Source: Halomonas sp.
Lineage (GTDB): Bacteria; Pseudomonadota; Gammaproteobacteria; Pseudomonadales; Halomonadaceae
Assembly: GCA_018401555.1 (NCBI GenBank)
Contig: JAGYKP010000091.1
Location: 52,656 to 116,655, forward strand
Length of the DNA stretch: 64,000 bases
Reading direction: 5' to 3'
Part shown: piece after piece, positions 1-7,863 of the stretch
How the letters are laid out: each line of letters opens with the position of its first letter
Position numbering within the stretch: the stretch's first letter is position 1
The notes under the pieces: model-generated
Databases searched by the model: none
What the model was told of the DNA's origin: nothing
Seen by the model: the letters and a program-made list of their open reading frames with translations, nothing else
Translations under genes and position numbers: made by a program

Positions 1-288
1 GGCGTAGGCACCCAGGGGGCCCTGGGCGTAGGCGACGCGATCGCCCGGCCTGAGGTGGGTCACCCCATCGCCCACGGCGTCGACCACGCCGGCCGCCTCG
101 GTGCCCAGCCCGGAGGGGAGCGAGGGTGCCGGGTAGAGGCCGGTGCGAAAGTAGATGTCGATAAAGTTGAGGCCGACGGCACGGTTGGCGACCCTCACTT
201 CGCCGGGGCCTGGCTCTGCCGGGCTGACGTCGACGAGTTCGAGGACCTCGGAGCCGCCGGTACGGGCAAACTGGATACGCTTGGCCAT
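1..288 (-). CDS. qorA: Quinone oxidoreductase (QorA-like), N-terminal part, cut by window edge
   Basis: The first 96 residues of a medium-chain (MDR) zinc-independent quinone reductase that passes electrons from NADPH to quinones in the cytoplasm. Visible are the opening MAKRIQFARTGG, the GLNFIDIYFRTGLYP stretch and PSGLGTEAAGVV, all very close to E. coli QorA (recalled). The ATG at 288 follows an AAGGA ribosome site. The Rossmann NADPH domain lies outside the window. Specific substrate cannot be judged from this part. Confidence 0.88.
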   Translation of the reverse strand, partial: MAKRIQFARTGGSEVLELVDVSPAEPGPGEVRVANRAVGLNFIDIYFRTGLYPAPSLPSGLGTEAAGVVDAVGDGVTHLRPGDRVAYAQGPLGAYA

Positions 289-369
289 GAAGGTGTTTTC
301 CTTGTGCTGCCTGCTGGATGAGCCCACCAGTCAAGCGCCATGGCCAGGCGGGGTCAAGTCACGCCGCCT

Positions 370-948
370 TCACAGCGTAGCAGGAAAGGCTTCCAGGCCA
401 CGGATGAAACGCGCCTTGTAGTCATCGAACTGCTGGCGGTCCTGCTTGAAGGACTGGATCACCGCCGCCTCGTCGAAGGTCAGTGCCCGGGGCAGGTCCT
501 CAAGGGAACTGGCCGGATGCCTGGGACCCAGCCCGATACGCACCCCGGCCTTGCCGTCCAGCCAGCGCGAGATGCCCGCTTCGCGAAAGCGTGCCTCCTG
601 CTCGGCGTCCCGGGCATCGACACGCAGGGGAGCCTTCTGCGCCAGCTCGGCCACCAGCCGCTCGGCGGGCCTGGCCACGCCCGGCGGTTCCTGGTCGAGT
701 TCGGCCAGCAGCATCACGGTCATGCTGCTGCCGAGTTCGTCGAGCACCAGCAGCGCCAGCGCCACCGGGCGTGAACGATCATCCACCAGCGCCAGCACCC
801 TGGCCGCCTCCTGCTCGATCAGTACCCCCAGGGTGCCGGCGAAGGTCGCCAGCGGCCGCAGTCCCGCCTCATGGCCATAGGACTCGGCGCACAGCCGGGC
901 CAGGCAGGCCTCGCGCTGACCGGGATTCTTGATATGCACGACTCTCAT
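370..948 (-). CDS. Hypothetical protein, 192 aa
   Basis: An intact 192-residue reading frame with a good GAGGAGAG ribosome site just before the ATG at 948. It has no signal peptide or membrane segment. The alternating pattern of the middle part (a stretch around LALVDDRSRPVALALLVLDEL followed by a helix) is loosely like an acetyltransferase fold, but I see no acetyl-CoA loop and do not assign a function. It lies between qorA and the divergent glycerophosphodiesterase gene. Confidence 0.6.
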   Translation of the reverse strand: MRVVHIKNPGQREACLARLCAESYGHEAGLRPLATFAGTLGVLIEQEAARVLALVDDRSRPVALALLVLDELGSSMTVMLLAELDQEPPGVARPAERLVAELAQKAPLRVDARDAEQEARFREAGISRWLDGKAGVRIGLGPRHPASSLEDLPRALTFDEAAVIQSFKQDRQQFDDYKARFIRGLEAFPATL

Positions 949-1094
949 CTCGCTCTCCTCGCATCGTGGGTACCGCTACCACCAGGGCCCAAAATCGCGC
1001 AGCCTACCATATCCAGGCCGGGGTGGATGGCGCTACGCTACCGCCAGGTTCCTCGCCGCCAGTGACGGCGCCTCGCTGACCAGGATGACGGCCC

Positions 1095-1843
1095 ATGCCC
1101 CACCCCGACATTTCTCTCCCCCGCCTGATCGCCCATCGCGGCCTGTCCGCCCATGCCCCGGAGAATACCCTGGCCGCCGTGCGCGCCGCCCACGCCGCCG
1201 GCTGCGCCTGGGTCGAGCTGGATGTGCAGCTGCTGGGCGATGGCACCCCGGTGATCTGGCACGATGCCGGCATGCGCCGCTGCTCGGACGCCAGCGGCCG
1301 ACTCGCCGACCTGAACCTGCCCACGGCCCGCCGGCTCGACGTGGGGGCCTGGTTCGGTGACGCCTTCCGTGGCGAGCGCATCGCTACCCTGAACGAGATG
1401 CTCAGGCTGATCGATGAGTGCGGGATGGGCCTCAACCTGGAGCTCAAGGTCAACCGCGGGCGCAGTGCCGCGGCGCTGGTCGAGGAGGCGGTACCCGCCG
1501 CCCTCGATGCCCTGCCGCCGGAGCGGCTGATCGTCTCCTCCTTCAATGACGACGCCCTGGCCTGCGCCCGCGAGCTGGCGCCCGCCTCGCGGCTGGCGCT
1601 GGGCGTGCTCTTCGAGGGATCGGCCGCGGCTGGCGGAGCCGTTGCACGGCGCTGGAGGCATTCAGCGTCCACGCCGACTGGCGTCGCCTGAGCCGGCGCG
1701 GGGCCACGGCGGTCAAGGATGACGGCTACGCCCTGCTCTGCTATACGCCCAACGACCCGGCGGCCTTCGCCCACCTGTGGCAGTGGGGCGTGGATGCGGC
1801 GATCAGCGACGAGCCGAGTCGCTTTATCGGCCACCTGCCGTGA
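1095..1843 (+). CDS. Glycerophosphodiester phosphodiesterase (frameshifted as sequenced)
   Basis: A UgpQ/GlpQ-type cytoplasmic phosphodiesterase, which would split glycerophosphodiesters into glycerol-3-phosphate and an alcohol. The TIM-barrel signature is clear: LIAHRGLSAHAPENT at residues 11-25 with the catalytic HRG, then the acidic pair in WVELDVQLL, the WHD motif and NLELK. The frame breaks near 1618, where one base is missing after LFEG. The following frame continues with GRGWRSRCTALEAF and ends ISDEPSRFIGHLP at 1843, giving about 249 residues, normal for the family. I infer a sequencing deletion. No signal peptide, so it is UgpQ-like rather than periplasmic GlpQ. Confidence 0.85.
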
Positions 1844-1867
1844 TTCCTCGCTGCGGCCCCCATCACG

Positions 1868-1897
1868 ACGACGGGCCGCCCAGGGGCGGCCCGTCGT
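1868..1897. terminator. Probable bidirectional terminator between convergent genes
   Basis: A 14-bp perfect GC-rich inverted repeat (arms ACGACGGGCCGCCC and GGGCGGCCCGTCGT, 2 bases between) lies in the 72-bp gap between the phosphodiesterase stop and the NCS2 permease stop. There is no clear U tract, so the call rests on position and stem strength. Confidence 0.6.
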
Positions 1898-1915
1898 GGC
1901 GCGAGCGCGGCACAA

Positions 1916-3322
1916 TCAGCGTGCGGCGGGCTCGGGCTCCTCGCTTTCCACCGCCATGTCATCCTCGACATGGATCGGCTCCTGCTCCTCGGCCTCGCGG
2001 GCGCCCCGCAGGCGGTACTCGACCATGAAGTAGAGCACCAGGCCGACGCCCAGGCCCCAGGCCGCACCGTGGGTGGCCAGCACCACGCCCATGATCCCGG
2101 CCACCCCCATGGCGGTGGCGTTCTTGATCTGCTCCACCGCCACGGCGATGCACAGATAGCCGGTGATCAGCAGGGTGATGGAGAGCGCGATGGGCAGCAC
2201 CGGGCGGAACAGGGTGATCAGCGGCAGCATGAACAGGGCCAGGAAGCCGACGATCCAGAACACCGAAGCACCACCGTAGATGGTATCCATCGCCTTGCGG
2301 CCGTAGCGGTAGCGCTCGGCCACGGTGGCCATGGCACCGGTGAACAGCGGCCCGGCCAGGCCCGGATAGGGGGCCAGCAGCGAGTGCATCAGGTTGCGCA
2401 GGCCGGTGATCAGGTGGACACGGTCCACGTTGACCTCGATCTGCTCGTCGGGCCGCAGGTGGTCGACGCGCTTGATCAGGCTCTGCCCGACGATGATGTC
2501 ACCGAAGGCGATGATATAGGCGATGATTGCGGTGGGTATCGCGGCAATCAGCAGTTCGATGCCGGGCAGCCCGACCGTGAAGGGCAGGTAGGCCCAGATG
2601 CCGCTGAAGTCCGGCACGGCCACGCCCCACTCGACGGCGGGCAGCGGATACTCGCCCATGCCCCAGCCGATGGCCATGGTCACCAGCATGCCGGGGACCA
2701 TGCCGTAGGCGGCAATGTTGCGCGCCCAGCGATACTTCTCGGTGAGGTCGCGGAAGGAGAGCGAGAACAGCACATAGAGAGTCACCAGGCCACCGATGCC
2801 CAGCGAGATCGGCGTGTTGTAGAGCCGTCCCCCTTCACTGATCTCGCCGCTGATGGCGGCGATGCCGGCGCCCAGCAGGATGCCCGCCTTGATCGAGTCT
2901 GGCACGTTGTTGACCAGCTTCGAGCCGAGTCGGGTGACCGCCATGATCAGGAAGATCGCAGTCACCACCAGCTGCAGCGCGACCATGGCGCGAATCGCCT
3001 CCGGGCCGGGCGTGAAGTCGCTCAGGAACAGCAGCACCACCGGAATCGCCGGGGTAATCCAGCCGGCGATAAAGGGCACGCCCAGCAGCGGCGGCAGCAT
3101 GAAGCCCACCCCGCACACCACCACGTATGCCAGCGCCACCTCGTAGGGCAGCCCCAGATACTGCTCGAGCAGCGGGATCATGCCCATGGCGATGACGAAC
3201 ATCACCAGCGCCTGGATGGTCTCGGGAATCTCCCAGCGGAAATGGATGAAGGGCAGGCGGAGCTTGAAGGGGCCCAGCGGCCAGTAGGGGTGTTCCTCAC
3301 CGTGTTCGCGTTTCAGCAGCAC
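1916..3322 (-). CDS. NCS2-type nucleobase/xanthine-uracil permease family transporter
   Basis: A 468-residue integral membrane protein with about a dozen hydrophobic segments, such as ALVMFVIAMGMIPLLEQYLG and the late VLPIALSITLLITGYL. The region LVNNVPDSIKAGILLGAGI and a central FGDIIVGQSL resemble the xanthine/uracil/vitamin C permease superfamily (SLC23/NCS2), but the classical NCS2 QNxG motif is not obvious, so the substrate is unknown. The start is a GTG at 3322 behind an AGGA site. The C-terminal tail is acidic (EEQEPIHVEDD). It is transcribed away from an unusual palindromic region at 3465-3560, which may control it. Confidence 0.72.
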   Translation of the reverse strand: MLLKREHGEEHPYWPLGPFKLRLPFIHFRWEIPETIQALVMFVIAMGMIPLLEQYLGLPYEVALAYVVVCGVGFMLPPLLGVPFIAGWITPAIPVVLLFLSDFTPGPEAIRAMVALQLVVTAIFLIMAVTRLGSKLVNNVPDSIKAGILLGAGIAAISGEISEGGRLYNTPISLGIGGLVTLYVLFSLSFRDLTEKYRWARNIAAYGMVPGMLVTMAIGWGMGEYPLPAVEWGVAVPDFSGIWAYLPFTVGLPGIELLIAAIPTAIIAYIIAFGDIIVGQSLIKRVDHLRPDEQIEVNVDRVHLITGLRNLMHSLLAPYPGLAGPLFTGAMATVAERYRYGRKAMDTIYGGASVFWIVGFLALFMLPLITLFRPVLPIALSITLLITGYLCIAVAVEQIKNATAMGVAGIMGVVLATHGAAWGLGVGLVLYFMVEYRLRGAREAEEQEPIHVEDDMAVESEEPEPAAR

Positions 3323-3464
3323 GTCGTATCCTCATGAATTCTGGTTATTCACCTGTAGGTCCTCTCGTCGTCGTTGTTGTTATGGTCATGGGGTTTTACG
3401 TGCATGCTGTAGCCGCGAACATTCGACTTTGGGTCAGCGCCTCACGCGGTAATGCCGCGAAGAT

Positions 3465-3560
3465 TGTCGACAGAAAACCGTCAATCGGTGGCTTATCGCC
3501 GGATAACGACGCGTTAGACGCAGATAGGCGCCGTTTCTGTCGACAGAAACGGCGCCTATC
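3465..3560. promoter_or_regulatory. Two TGTCGACA sites, one at the centre of a 38-bp perfect palindrome
   Basis: Positions 3523-3560 form a perfect palindrome with 19-bp arms (left arm GATAGGCGCCGTTTCTGTC) and no spacer. Its centre is TGTCGACA at 3538-3545. A second TGTCGACA, followed by the same AGAAA, sits at 3465-3472. The centres are 73 bp apart, close to seven helical turns, suggesting a dimeric repressor or activator (GntR- or LacI-type sites often look like this). It lies upstream of the NCS2 permease and downstream of the GlsB-like gene. A terminator hairpin is the alternative reading, but no U tract follows on either strand. Confidence 0.5.
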
Positions 3561-3604
3561 CGCTGGGTGACGTTGACGTAAACTTTAGTCCTGCTCGACC
3601 TTGG

Positions 3605-3850
3605 TCACCCCTTCTTCACCTTGCTGATCACCCACAGCAGGATCACCGCGCCGACCACGGCACTGAACAGCGAGCCCAGGAAACCGCCGGTGCCCATGCC
3701 GAGGATCTGCTGGAAGATGAAGCCGCCGATCACCGCGCCGACCACCCCGACGCCGATATTGCCGAGGATGCCGAAGCCCCCTCCCCGCATGATATGACCG
3801 GCAATCCAGCCGGCCAGCCCGCCGATGATCAACCAGGCGATGATTCCCAT
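3605..3850 (-). CDS. GlsB/YeaQ/YmgE family stress-response membrane protein
   Basis: An 81-residue protein built of three hydrophobic, glycine-rich helices: MGIIAWLIIGGLAGWIAGHI, then ILGNIGVGVVGAVIGGFIF, then FLGSLFSAVVGAVILLWVI, ending in a basic tail. This is the typical transglycosylase-associated (GlsB) architecture and length. Such inner-membrane proteins are induced by stress in other bacteria, but their biochemical role is unclear. The ATG at 3850 follows an AGGAGGC ribosome site. Confidence 0.88.
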   Translation of the reverse strand: MGIIAWLIIGGLAGWIAGHIMRGGGFGILGNIGVGVVGAVIGGFIFQQILGMGTGGFLGSLFSAVVGAVILLWVISKVKKG

Positions 3851-3903
3851 GGTGCCTCCTGTTCGTGGAATGAGTGGGCAATGAGTCGCTAGTGGTGCAG
3901 ATG

Positions 3904-4446
3904 CTAGAAGGACGAGCCCGGCTGCGCCAGGAACGCCAGCTCCGCGGGAGTGGAAACCCGGCCGAGAATGGCGTTGCGGTGGGGATAGCGTCCAAAGCGC
4001 AGGATGATGTCGCGATGGCGATGCTCGAAACGCAGATTCTCCTCGAGCCCCGGCTGAGCGAACAGGCGCACTGCCTGCTCATGGATCGCCGCCGACTCGC
4101 TGTGCATGAAGGGCATGTAAAGAAAGGTGCGCCTCGCCGGTGGTAGCGACGCATCGTCGCCGCGGGCCACCGCCTCCTGGGCCAGCCCCAGAGCCAGCGG
4201 GTCGGCCGCGAAGGCTTCGGGCGTGTCGCGATGCACGTTGCGTGAGAACTGATCGAGCACGATCACCTCGGCGAGGCGCCCCTCGGGGGTCTCGCGCCAG
4301 CCCCACAGCTCGACGCGTCGGGCCGCCTCCAGCCAGGCACCGAAACGCGCGGCGATCTCGGCATCCAGCGCCGGGTCCCGGCGAAACCACTGGGCCGGCA
4401 CGAGCTCGTCGAACCAGAAGGCCAGCACCTCCTCCGACGTCATCAT
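3904..4446 (-). CDS. DUF924 family protein
   Basis: About 180 residues, all helical, with the family hallmarks FWFDE near the start, QWFRRDPALDAEI, VIVLDQFSRNVHRDTP and FLYMPFMHSES. The cytoplasmic DUF924 family has a TPR-like fold and no established reaction. I place the start at the double ATG (4446/4443) right after GGAGGAGAG rather than at 4560, because similarity begins there and the ribosome site is strong. It is divergent from the small membrane protein gene at 4529. Confidence 0.88.
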   Translation of the reverse strand: MMTSEEVLAFWFDELVPAQWFRRDPALDAEIAARFGAWLEAARRVELWGWRETPEGRLAEVIVLDQFSRNVHRDTPEAFAADPLALGLAQEAVARGDDASLPPARRTFLYMPFMHSESAAIHEQAVRLFAQPGLEENLRFEHRHRDIILRFGRYPHRNAILGRVSTPAELAFLAQPGSSF

Positions 4447-4528
4447 CTCTCCTCCCTGTTCGCTGCCGCTGGGCCTGCTCTCCTGATACCATCCCCGGCG
4501 TGACACCACAAGCGAGGAGCGGCAGCGA

Positions 4529-4711
4529 ATGAACCCCGACCCCATCTGGTCGATGATCACCTACGTCTTCAACATCCTCGGCATGCTGGTCTGCCTCGGC
4601 GGCCTGACCCTGGCCCACACCACGCGCCACCGCTGGCCGGGGCGAATACTGGCCGGCGCGGGATTCCTGCTGGCCGCCTCACCGACCCTATACGGCCTTG
4701 TTACCGGCTGA
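4529..4711 (+). CDS. Small two-helix membrane protein, 60 aa
   Basis: A 60-residue protein with two hydrophobic segments (residues about 8-27 and 40-58) and a basic loop TRHRWPGR between them. The ATG follows GAGGAGCGGCAGCGA. It ends 13 bp before ycjX, so it is probably the first gene of that operon. I do not recognise a family. Confidence 0.65.
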   Translation: MNPDPIWSMITYVFNILGMLVCLGGLTLAHTTRHRWPGRILAGAGFLLAASPTLYGLVTG

Positions 4712-4724
4712 CGGAGTCCCGCCC

Positions 4725-6116
4725 ATGCGCCAGCCCCTCGCCCGTGAACTCCAGGACCTCCTCGAGCGCGGCCGTGACCGCCAGCTGCGCCTGGCCGTCA
4801 CCGGCCTCTCGCGCTCGGGCAAGACCGCCTTTCTCACCTCCCTGGTCAACCAGCTGCGCCACGCCGGCCTGGAGGCGCACCTGGACCTGCTGCCCGCCGC
4901 CAGGGAGGGCCGCCTGCTGGGGGCCCGTCGCGTCAACCAGCGGGACCTCGGCGTGCCGCGCTTCCCCTATGACCAGGCCATGGCGGCACTGTCGGCAACG
5001 CCGCCGCGCTGGCCGGAGCCCACCCGCGGCATCAGCGAGCTGCGCCTGGCGATCCGCTATCGCCCGGCGCGGCGCGGCCTGCTGGGCGGCGACTCCCGCC
5101 AGCTGACCCTGGACCTCTTCGACTACCCGGGTGAGTGGCTGCTCGACCTGCCGCTGCTGGGGCTCGACTACCCCGGCTGGTGCGCGCGCCAGCGCGCCCT
5201 GGAAGGCCGGCAGCGGGCATCCCACTTCAGCGCCTGGCAGGCCGCGGTAGCCAGGCTCGACCCCGCCGCCGAGGCCGACGAGGCACAACTGGCCGAGGTC
5301 GCCGACCACTTCGCCGCCGGACTGCGCGGCGCCCGAGAGGCGGGCTTCGCGGACCTGCAGCCGGGGCGCTTCCTGCTGCCGGGAGACCTCTCCGGTGCGC
5401 CGGTCCTGCAGTTCTTCCCGCTGCCCGGTGTCGCCGAGGCGGATCCCGAGACGCTGGCCGCCCTGCCCGAATCGAGCAACTACGCTACCCTGGCGCGACG
5501 CTTCCGCTACTACCAGCAGCATATCGTGCGCCCCTTCTACCGCGACCACTTCCGGCGCTTCGATCGCCAGATCGTGCTGGTGGACCTGCTGGGGGCGCTG
5601 AACGCCGGTCCCGAACGCTTCCAGGACCTCTCCCGGGCGCTCGCCAACCTGATGCAGAGCTTCGATTACGGCCAGCGCAGCCTGCTCTCCCGGCTGTTCG
5701 CCCCGCGCATCGACCGCCTGGCCATCGCCGCCACCAAGGCCGACCATGTGACCCCCGAGCAGCATCCCCGCCTGGTGGCACTGCTCGAGGCGCTGCTCGC
5801 CGAGCCGCTCAAGGACCTGCGCTATGCCGATGTGCCGGTGCGCGCCCTGTCGCTGGCGGCGATCCGCTCAAGCGAATCACGCGAAGTCGAGACCCAGGGG
5901 CGGCGCACCCCGGCACTGCGCGGCACCGACCTCGACGGTGAACCGCTGCTGATGTATCCCGGTGAGGTGCCGGAACGGCTCCCCGACGACGCCTTCTGGG
6001 CCCGCCAGGGCTTCGACTTTCCGGCCTTCCGCCCGCTGCCCCTGGAGAGCGGCGCCCTGCCCCATATCCGCATGGATGCCGCCCTCGACTGGCTGATCGG
6101 AGACAAGCTGACGTGA
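4725..6116 (+). CDS. ycjX: YcjX-family GTP-binding protein
   Basis: A 463-residue P-loop protein of the YcjX (DUF463) family, present in many proteobacteria and stress-induced in E. coli; the cellular job is unknown. Residues 27-34 are the Walker A motif GLSRSGKT; further on come LDLFDYPGEWLLDLPLLG (switch/Walker B region) and KADHVTPEQ (the guanine-recognition-like motif). Length matches E. coli YcjX. I chose the ATG at 4725 behind GGAG rather than the upstream in-frame start at 4698, which overlaps the preceding gene. The stop overlaps the GTG of ycjF by 4 bases (GTGA), indicating translational coupling. Confidence 0.93.
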   Translation: MRQPLARELQDLLERGRDRQLRLAVTGLSRSGKTAFLTSLVNQLRHAGLEAHLDLLPAAREGRLLGARRVNQRDLGVPRFPYDQAMAALSATPPRWPEPTRGISELRLAIRYRPARRGLLGGDSRQLTLDLFDYPGEWLLDLPLLGLDYPGWCARQRALEGRQRASHFSAWQAAVARLDPAAEADEAQLAEVADHFAAGLRGAREAGFADLQPGRFLLPGDLSGAPVLQFFPLPGVAEADPETLAALPESSNYATLARRFRYYQQHIVRPFYRDHFRRFDRQIVLVDLLGALNAGPERFQDLSRALANLMQSFDYGQRSLLSRLFAPRIDRLAIAATKADHVTPEQHPRLVALLEALLAEPLKDLRYADVPVRALSLAAIRSSESREVETQGRRTPALRGTDLDGEPLLMYPGEVPERLPDDAFWARQGFDFPAFRPLPLESGALPHIRMDAALDWLIGDKLT

Positions 6117-7155
6117 GCACGCCCCGCGACCCCCGCCCCGGCCGACACTTCCCCCCGAGGAGCCGGCCCCGTCCTCCACGGCAGCCGACCCGCGCCCACC
6201 CCGGGCCTTCGCTCCCGACCTGCCGAGCCAGGCGTTGACACCGAGCGAGGAGCCGGCCGAGCCAGCGCTTGCGGCCAGCCTGGGCCAACCGCGCCGACGG
6301 CGCTGGGGGCTGCTCATGCTGCTTGGCGGCACTCTGGGCTTGGGCGCGGTGGAGGCCGGCACCACCCTCTACGCCGCCGGCCTGGGCGGTGACTGGCTGG
6401 CCGGCGCCTGGAGCCTGCTGCTGCTACTCGCCCTGGCACTGGGCGGCGGCGCCCTCGGCCGTGAGCTGTGGCGCCTACGCCGGCTGCGTCGCCACGATCG
6501 GCTGCGCGAGCGCCTGAGCGACCTCTCCGCGGCCTCCCGCCGCGAGGCCGATACCACCGCCGAGGCCCTGCGTCGTGCCCTGGACCTGGAGACCGACCAC
6601 CCTCACTGGCAGGCCTTCCTGGCCGCGAGACAGCCCCATCACGGCGGGGCCGAGCTCTATACCCTGCTCGATCACCACCTGCTGGCCCCCAGAGACCGCC
6701 TGGCACGCCGCCTGGTGTCGCGGATGTCCGGCGAGACCGCGGTGATGGTGGCGGTCAGCCCGCTCACCCTGGTCGACATGGCGCTGGTGGCCTGGCGCAG
6801 CCTGGCCATGGTCGACCGCCTGAGCCGGCTCTACGGCCTGGAGCTGGGTTATGCGGCGAGACTGCGCCTGCTGCGCGAGGTACTCCGCCAGATGGCCTTC
6901 GCCGGGGCCACCGAGATGGCCGGCGATGCCGGCATGGAGATGCTCTCGATGAACCTCGCCGGACGCCTCTCCACGCGAGCCGCCCAGGGCCTGGGTATCG
7001 GCCTGACCAGCGCCCGGCTGGGGCTGCGCACCCAGCGCCTGACCCGCCCGCTGCCCTTCCGGGCGGACCAGGCACCGCGCCTGGCCGACCTGCGCCGGGA
7101 GCTGTGGCAGCAGCTGCGTCGCCTCGAGGCGGACGGCGAACGCCAGCAGCCGTGA
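6113..7155 (+). CDS. ycjF: YcjF / TIGR01620 family inner-membrane protein (one frameshift near the start)
   Basis: Partner of YcjX. Two membrane helices near the N-terminus (WGLLMLLGGTLGLGAVEAG and LLLLLALALGGGAL) are followed by a cytoplasmic domain with the family signature VSPLTLVDMALVAWRSL, LYGLELGYAARLRLLREVL, FAGATEM and LSTRAAQGLGIGLTSARLG. The natural start is the GTG at 6113 overlapping ycjX (MSTPRDPRPGR). The frame is lost in the six-C run at 6151-6156. With one more C it continues PPEEPAPSS into the long frame. This is probably a homopolymer error rather than a real mutation. Without it, only the ATG-less interior from 6235 reads through. Confidence 0.9.
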
Positions 7156-7254
7156 TGCAGGTCAAGGTTGCGCCCGCCAGGCGGCATGGCAGATGACCCC
7201 GGCGGGGAAAACCGCTAGGCTCGAGATAGCCCCCCACCGACAAGGAGTCTCTCC

Positions 7255-7694
7255 ATGTATAACTCCATCCTGGTTCCCGTCGACGGCTCCGAGCACGCCC
7301 AGAAGGCCCTCGCCGTGGCCTGCCAGCTGGCCCGCCAGGAGGGTAGCCTGCTGCACCTGCTGCATATCCCCGAGGAGCTCTCCCACGAGACCACCCTGGT
7401 CTGGGGCATCGGCGCCATCGCTATCGAGGCCTCCGCGAGGAACGTGAGGAAGCCGGCAAGCAGGTGATCAGCCGCGCCGCCGAGGCGGCCCGCGAGCAGG
7501 GCGCGACCAAGATCGAGACGGTGATCGCCCAGGGCGACCCGGCCCGTGCCATCCTCAGCGAATCGCGCAAGCGCGGCGTCGATGCCATCGTCATGGGCAG
7601 CCGCGGCCTCAGTGACCTCAAGGGCTTCGTGGTCGGCAGCGTCTCCCACAAGGTGGCGCACACCGCCGAATGCACGGTGATCACGGTACGCTGA
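7255..7694 (+). CDS. Universal stress protein UspA family (frameshifted as sequenced)
   Basis: A cytoplasmic single-domain Usp of about 146 residues. The N-terminus MYNSILVPVDGSEHAQKAL is characteristic, and the C-terminal part has the ATP-binding G2xG9G(S/T) type pattern: VMGSRGLSDLKGFVVGSVS followed by VAHTAECTVITVR. One base is missing at about 7429 (GGCCTCC probably GGCCCTCC), which switches frame between IAIEA and LREEREEAGKQV. The ATG at 7255 follows an AAGGAG site. It is likely monocistronic, with a stem-loop at 7718. Confidence 0.88.
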
Positions 7695-7717
7695 TCCCGC
7701 TTTTCCGGGAGACTTGC

Positions 7718-7739
7718 GACGGCGCCGGCAGGCGCCGTC
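7718..7739 (+). terminator. Possible terminator after the universal stress protein gene
   Basis: A 9-bp perfect stem (GACGGCGCC / GGCGCCGTC) with a GGCA loop, 23 bp after the stop codon. The downstream sequence is only weakly U-rich. Confidence 0.5.
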
Positions 7740-7863
7740 ATGCGTTCTGCAGGCACGGCCCTGCGCCAAGCCACTGATTCGAGGTGCCCCCCGACACCAG
7801 GTTTGGCGCGGCGCACGGGAATCCGTATAGTGGCCAGCCTACCCCCGCCACACGTTCGTGATC

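Noticed and set aside
1095..1843. Split glycerophosphodiesterase as two separate genes
   Set aside because: The second part lacks a start and ribosome site and completes the family fold exactly; a single frameshifted gene fits better.
6151..6156. Programmed ribosomal frameshift in ycjF
   Set aside because: No slippery heptamer with a downstream pseudoknot; the same kind of one-base shift recurs in dozens of unrelated genes, so an error explanation is simpler.
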